Shown piece after piece: positions 50,699 through 54,635 of a stretch of DNA of 54,635 bases. Positions within the stretch are counted from its first letter, which is position 1, and each line of letters begins with the position of its first letter. Source of the stretch: an uncultured Ilumatobacter sp. (GTDB lineage Bacteria; Actinomycetota; Acidimicrobiia; Acidimicrobiales; Ilumatobacteraceae); contig CAJJBX010000007.1 in assembly GCA_905182555.1 (NCBI GenBank), positions 1 through 54,635 on the forward strand, read 5' to 3'. The position numbers were made by a program, and so were the translations under genes. The notes beneath the pieces were generated by a model. It saw only the letters and a list, made by a program, of their open reading frames with translations. It searched no databases and was not told the origin of the DNA.

Positions 50699-52083
50699 CT
50701 ACGACACCCTCTGAGAATGTCTACGGCAGCCGTGGAACGACGGTGAGTGCGGAATCGAGTTCTGAGAAAGACAGGCCGACGACACCGAATACGAACCACA
50801 ACGGCGGCGCGGACCCCGGTCACTTTGGTCTGACCTCGGGACGAACGCCGCATTGACGCAATCGAAGAGGCGGGCACTGCAGCCAGCCATGTCGATGTCG
50901 TCGGGCTCCGACGGAGGAGCGATGTCGGTGATGATCCGCTGGGCAATCGACCGGAACATGTCAGCTGCAGCGCCAGTGCCCTCGATCGCAACAGGAGCGC
51001 CAGCATCATTGCCCGCGGCAACCGACGGCTCAAGCGGGATCTGACCAAGCAGCGGCGAGCCAATGGCCGCCGCCAGCGCAGCGCCACCACCCGAACCGAA
51101 CAGCGCGTACGACTCGCCGTGATCGCACGTGAACGCACTCATGTTCTCGATGACGCCGACCACCTTCAGGAAAGCTCCGGCGGGCCATGTCGGCAGCGCG
51201 CTGCGCCACCTTTTGCGCGGCCAGTGCGGGGGTGGTGACGACGAGGAGCTCGGTGCTCGGCAGCATCCGCGCCAGGCCCATTTGGACGTCGCCGGTGCCC
51301 GGGGGCATGTCGATCAGGAGGTAGTCGAGCTCGCCCCAGCTGCACGTCGCGCAGGAACTGTTCGACCGCCTTGGTCAGCATGAGGCCGCGCCACATCAGC
51401 GCTGTTTCCTCGTCGACCAGGAACCCGGTCGAGACCACCTTGAGCAGACCGTCGCCAACGTCTGCGTTCGTTGCGGAAAGATTTTCGGCTATGCCCGCTT
51501 CGCCGTCAGCGCCCGTCGACGGCGTGCGCCTCCAGTCCGGTCGCTGATGCCGAGCAACCGCGGCACCGAGAATCCCCAGATGTCGGCGTCGAGCACCCCG
51601 ACCGTGAGCCCGGTTGCGATGCCATCGCGGCCGCGAGGTTGACCGTGACGGACGACTTGCCGACGCCGCCCTTTCCGCTCGCGATCGCAAGCACCTTGCA
51701 GTTGGCCGGCACTTCGGTGGCTCAGCGGCGCTCTCCCGAGCGTTCCAGCGAGCCTTGGTCATCACCTCGCTGCGCTCCTCGGAGTTCATCTCGCCCCAGG
51801 TGATCTTCACCTTCGAGACGCCCGGGTGCAGCTCGACCCGATCTTCGACTTCTTTCTTGAATCTCGGCGCGCATCGGGCAGCCCGAGATCGTCAGCTTGA
51901 TCTCGATCAGTCACGAGCCCGTCGGAATCCGCGACGAGACCACTGAGGGGACCATGCCGAGCGACACGATGTCGGCGCCCAGCTCCGGGTCGATCACCGA
52001 GCCGAGCACCTCGCTCCACCTCGTCGTCGGTCGGCAGGGGGTGCCCGAGCCGTCGTGGCGCTTTGCCGGAGATGTGCGGCTCA
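50699..52083 (-). CDS. mrp: Mrp/ApbC-type Fe-S cluster carrier ATPase, several frameshifts
   Basis: In order across frames: a DUF59 (MIP18) N-terminus (VIDPELGADIVSLGMV, LTISGCPMRAEI, KITWGEMNSEERS), then the P-loop KVLAIASGKGGVGKSSVTVN. Further on are STGFLVDEETALMWRGLML and TKAVEQFLRDV. GTGDVQMGLARMLPSTELLV and VVGVIENMSAFTCDHGESY follow, then the C-terminus LLGQIPLEPSVAAGNDAG. This is a complete Mrp protein, a scaffold or carrier of Fe-S clusters. At least four single-base breaks occur, most likely errors since Mrp is strongly conserved. It sits next to a SufR-like regulator and erpA, forming an Fe-S cluster neighbourhood. Confidence 0.8.
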
Positions 52084-52125
52084 TAAGCGATATTTTACCG
52101 GCCGCTGGCCGTGTAATCTCGTCAT

Positions 52126-52805
52126 GTGGCTACGTCGCAACTCGATCTGCTCAAGACCTTGGGCGACAACACGCGCTACGCCATCTATCTTGAGCTGGCC
52201 CGAGCGTCTGTGCCGAAGACCACTGCCGAGATCTCCGAAACGCTTTCGCTTCATCCGAACACGGTCAGGCCGCATCTCGAACGGATGCGTGAGGTTGGCT
52301 TGCTTTTGGTCGAAGTCGGCGGGCGTGGCGAGGTGGGTCGTCCGCAGCATCGCTATTCGGTGGCTCCCGATGCTCCGTCGCTGGGCCTCGAGCCGCCAAC
52401 GATCTCTGTGCTCGCTCGCATGGTGCTGTCGATGGCGCAACGACTCGACGGCAGCGCCAGCGATGCTGAGGCCGTGGGGTACGACGAAGGCGCTCGCCGG
52501 GCAGCGCTGCATGTCGACAGCCGTCCACCCTCGAAGCGCTGGTCAGTGACCTTGACCGGCTTGGTTTCGACCCGGTCGTCACCGACGATCCCCGTAACGA
52601 TCGCAGTCGGCGACGATGTCGGTGCGGTCATCTCGTTCGGCCACTGCCCGTTTGCTGACCTCGCTCGGGAACACCCGGACCTCGTCTGTGGTTTACACAA
52701 AGGAATGGTCGCGGGTTCGTTGACGACCTGGGTGACGCCACGATTGACGAATTCTGTACCTTGACCAACCGCACACCCTGTCGAGTCACCGTCTCGTCCA
52801 GGTAA
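52126..52805 (+). CDS. SufR-like Fe-S-sensing transcriptional regulator, frameshift near 52706
   Basis: Start GTG 52126. The N-terminal winged helix reads LLKTLGDNTRYAIYLELARA then TTAEISETLSLHPNTVRPHL. The C-terminal domain has HCPFADLAREHPDLVCGLHK; after a shift of one base (short T run at 52704-52708) it continues DATIDEFCTLTNRTPCRVTV and stops at 52803. The four Cys match the cluster-binding layout of SufR, the repressor of the suf operon. Without the shift the last two Cys are lost. Divergence from mrp and the downstream erpA fit control of Fe-S biogenesis. Confidence 0.75.
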
Positions 52806-52859
52806 TGTTGCACCACCAGTTGACCTACCAGTCAGATGGCTCCTGAGGAGGACTGTCAC

Positions 52860-53189
52860 ATGATCACACTCACCGACACCGCAACCGAGAAGGTTGGCCA
52901 GCTCCTGGCCGCCGAAGGCGCCGAAGAACTGGCACTCCGCGTTGCTGTCCGCCCCGGCGGCTGCAGCGGATTCTCGTACGAAATGTTCTTCGACGGCGAC
53001 ATCGCCGCCGACGACAACCAGACCAGCTACGGCGACGACGGCAAGGTCCGTGTCGTGGTCGACCAGGCCTCGGCACAGCTCCTCGAAGGTGCCACGCTTG
53101 ACTACAAGGACGGGTTGGACGAGAGCGGCTTCGCGATCACCAACCCCAACGCAACCCGCACCTGCGGCTGCGGCTCCAGTTTTTCCTGA
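52860..53189 (+). CDS. erpA: A-type Fe-S carrier (ErpA/IscA/HesB family)
   Basis: 109 residues from the ATG at 52860, with a good ribosome binding site (GAGGAGG). The conserved Cys are in GGCSGFSYEM (Cys35) and the C-terminal CGC (Cys102, Cys104) in TRTCGCGSSFS. It delivers Fe-S clusters to target proteins. It lies 54 bp after the SufR-like gene and ends before a clear terminator, likely in one transcript with the regulator. Confidence 0.93.
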   Translation: MITLTDTATEKVGQLLAAEGAEELALRVAVRPGGCSGFSYEMFFDGDIAADDNQTSYGDDGKVRVVVDQASAQLLEGATLDYKDGLDESGFAITNPNATRTCGCGSSFS

Positions 53190-53300
53190 GCCAGCTTTCC
53201 CGATCTCTGCGTCGCGGCGAGCTCCCATTGAGGCAGTCAACTCGGCCTGCGTTCCTTGACTTCGGAAAACCTGACTCGAAAAACTCAATGAAGACTTGGA

Positions 53301-53331
53301 GAAGCCCGTCGAGAGACGCGGGCTTCTTTCG
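53301..53331 (+). terminator. Intrinsic terminator after erpA
   Basis: GAAGCCCG (53301-53308) pairs with CGGGCTTC (53319-53326), followed by TTTCGTTTT. It is about 110 bp after the erpA stop. Confidence 0.75.
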
Positions 53332-53370
53332 TTTTCCCTTCCTTCGCTGAGCGGGAGAACGTGGACCCGG

Positions 53371-54290
53371 TCAGGCGGAGAGGGCGAGGCGTTCTTCGAG
53401 TTCGGTTTGATCCCAGACGGCGTCGAGGCGCTCGACGACCTCGTTCCAGCTCGCAGTCGGCCATGAACGAGCGCGGGCTCGTAGGTCATGCCGACCGCGG
53501 TGACTGCCGGGGCGATGGCGGTCCCGGCGGCGTCGGTGAACACTTCGGCGTGCACGTACGTGACCGTGTCACGCGAACAGTTCGCTCCTGTGCCACCGAT
53601 GAGTGCTTCGAGCGCCGGGGCGCAGCTCCCGGTCGAGCAGAACGCCGGCGTGCCGACGTAGTACGCCACCGGACTGGCCCGCGGCGAGTGCGTCGGTCAG
53701 GGTCACGGTCGTGGAACGGGCATGGCTGCGGGCGCTCAGCGTGCACAGACACCGCGAGGCCCTGTGCGATCGCCGACTCGTCGGTGTGTCGAAGCCTGGG
53801 AGCAACATCTCACCTGGCGTCGGCACAGCGACCTCGCTCGGGGCTCCAGGACCTGGAACGCATGCGCCATGCGTCGGGGCCGCCAGTCGACGAGCGAGGG
53901 CGATAGACGCCTGGTGCGTCGATCGTGGTCCGGAAGTCGTAGTACGGCGCTGGCGCCACGATCTCGACTGGACCGCGGTGAGATCGCGTCCCCCGATCTG
54001 GATTGCCGTCGATGTCGAGCAACTCGTGCGGCCGAGCGTCGCCGGCCCGTCTTGGATGAACTCCGCTGCAGCGCCGGTCGACAGCGTGATCGGCATCCGG
54101 ATCTCGCCGGGGACCTGCACGTTGTTCGGGAACCGCTGGAGGCCGCAACACGCAGCGCTCCTAGGCCCGCTACGCCGCCGCCGTCCGCGCCCGAGCAGGC
54201 AGCAAGTGTCCCCGACGCAGCGATGCCGGCAATAAAGCGTCGTCGGCTGATGCCGGCTCCGAGGTCGATGAGCCGAGGAAAGTTCGTCAT
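53371..54290 (-). CDS. Tat-exported thioredoxin-like lipoprotein, multiple frameshifts
   Basis: The start is MTNFPRLIDLGAGISRRRF with a twin-arginine motif (SRRRFIAG) and a lipobox-like LAAC. Across frames the protein continues PGEIRMPITLSTGAAAEF, IQDGPATL, then DFRTTIDAPGVYRL, PTPGEML, VTLTDALAAG, AYYVGTPAFCSTGSCAPAL and VTYVHAEVFTDAAGTAIAP. It ends VVERLDAVWDQTELEERLA with the stop at 53371. The FCSTGSC segment is a Cys pair of thioredoxin-like folds found in actinobacterial exported proteins, with a preceding beta domain. At least five breaks occur. It may work with the TlpA/CcdA thiol pathway. The exact role is unknown. Confidence 0.55.
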
Positions 54291-54401
54291 GTAGTCCGCT
54301 CGCAAACTGTTGGGGGCAGCGACCGTGACCGAACGCTGTTTTCGGAGGGGCTAGGGCGGTCGTTGCACTGAGCATCGCGAACGTGCGAATCTCTGGGGGC
54401 C

Positions 54402-54635
54402 ATGAACGTGCCTGGTAGCCAGCTTCCTCTCCGACGATATCGCCGTCGGATACTCGGGTGGGGTGCAGTCGGCGTGGTTGGGGTCTTTGCGGTTGGCGCT
54501 GCGATCTTTGGGGCCCGCGTCGAGAATGACCTGGAGCGACGCGTCGTCGAACAGTTCAACAATGCTCAAGTCGGGCCCGTGACGGCGAGATTCAGCGGCC
54601 AGGACGGCACGTTGCTGTGCCTCGAAGTTGCCGTT
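54402..54635 (+). CDS. Envelope protein, 5' part only (BON/OmpA-like)
   Basis: 78 codons to the window end. A basic start (PLRRYRRRI) and one transmembrane helix (GWGAVGVVGVFAVGAAIFG) are followed by VENDLERRVVEQFNNAQVGP and VTARFSGQDGTLLC. This resembles the BON-domain start of actinobacterial OmpA-family envelope proteins (such as ArfA), where BON repeats follow a single helix. Truncation at the window edge prevents confirmation. Confidence 0.6.
   Translation, partial: MNVPGSQLPLRRYRRRILGWGAVGVVGVFAVGAAIFGARVENDLERRVVEQFNNAQVGPVTARFSGQDGTLLCLEVAV

Overview
The window is GC-rich actinobacterial DNA, most likely from the class Acidimicrobiia (an Ilumatobacter-like marine or freshwater lineage). 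The evidence is a mycothiol glycosyltransferase (mshA) next to a YbjN-domain gene, an RsiG-type anti-sigma protein, a WhiB-family regulator, a PaaX-type regulator, an ErpA/Mrp iron-sulfur block and an actinobacterial-style cytochrome c oxidase with CtaF-like segments. No rRNA or CRISPR was seen. One tRNA gene (tRNA-Thr, anticodon CGT) is present.

Layout. 1-5.4 kb: the end of a secreted repeat protein, a lipoprotein and a penicillin-acylase-like lipoprotein. 5.4-11.3 kb: an accessory block with decayed gene fragments (RecB-like nuclease, TadA), an FAD oxidoreductase, a P450/hydrolase chimera, a Rieske oxygenase and a PaaX regulator. This block lies between a 47-bp partial copy of the tRNA-Thr 3' end and the intact tRNA-Thr, which looks like an integrated island. 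11.3-19.7 kb: a carotenoid cluster (crtE, crtB, crtI, a second CrtI-type desaturase, a CruF-like hydratase, a GT2 glycosyltransferase, a CrtA-like monooxygenase) plus a PlsY-like acyltransferase. 19.7-30 kb: housekeeping genes (xseAB, rmuC, a tyrosine phosphatase, a cyclophilin, a moaD-like carrier, rsiG, mshA, ybjN, proC, a SAM hydrolase).

30.2-40.1 kb: ctaB followed by a cytochrome oxidase operon. Ahead of the normal ctaC-ctaD-ctaE-COX4-ctaG genes sit three coupled genes. These are a full-length subunit I paralogue that has lost all six metal-binding histidines, a subunit III paralogue lacking its conserved His/Glu residues, and a CtaF-like membrane protein with a cupredoxin-like tail lacking copper ligands. 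This metal-free 'shadow oxidase' is the most novel feature of the window.

40-54.6 kb: serS, pdxH, a poly-gamma-glutamate-hydrolase-like gene, orn, a quinone oxidoreductase and copC. These are followed by a second GT2, a WhiB gene behind a peptide-plus-terminator leader, tlpA/ccdA thiol-redox genes, a NUDIX gene, mrp, a SufR-like regulator, erpA, a Tat-exported thioredoxin-like protein and the start of a BON/OmpA-type envelope protein.

Caution: many conserved genes carry single-base frameshifts, concentrated at 45.8-49.3, 50.6-52.1 and 53.4-54.3 kb. Because essential-type genes are hit while their protein sense survives across frames, I read most of these as sequence errors rather than true pseudogenes. 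All family assignments were made by eye from motifs; no database search was run.
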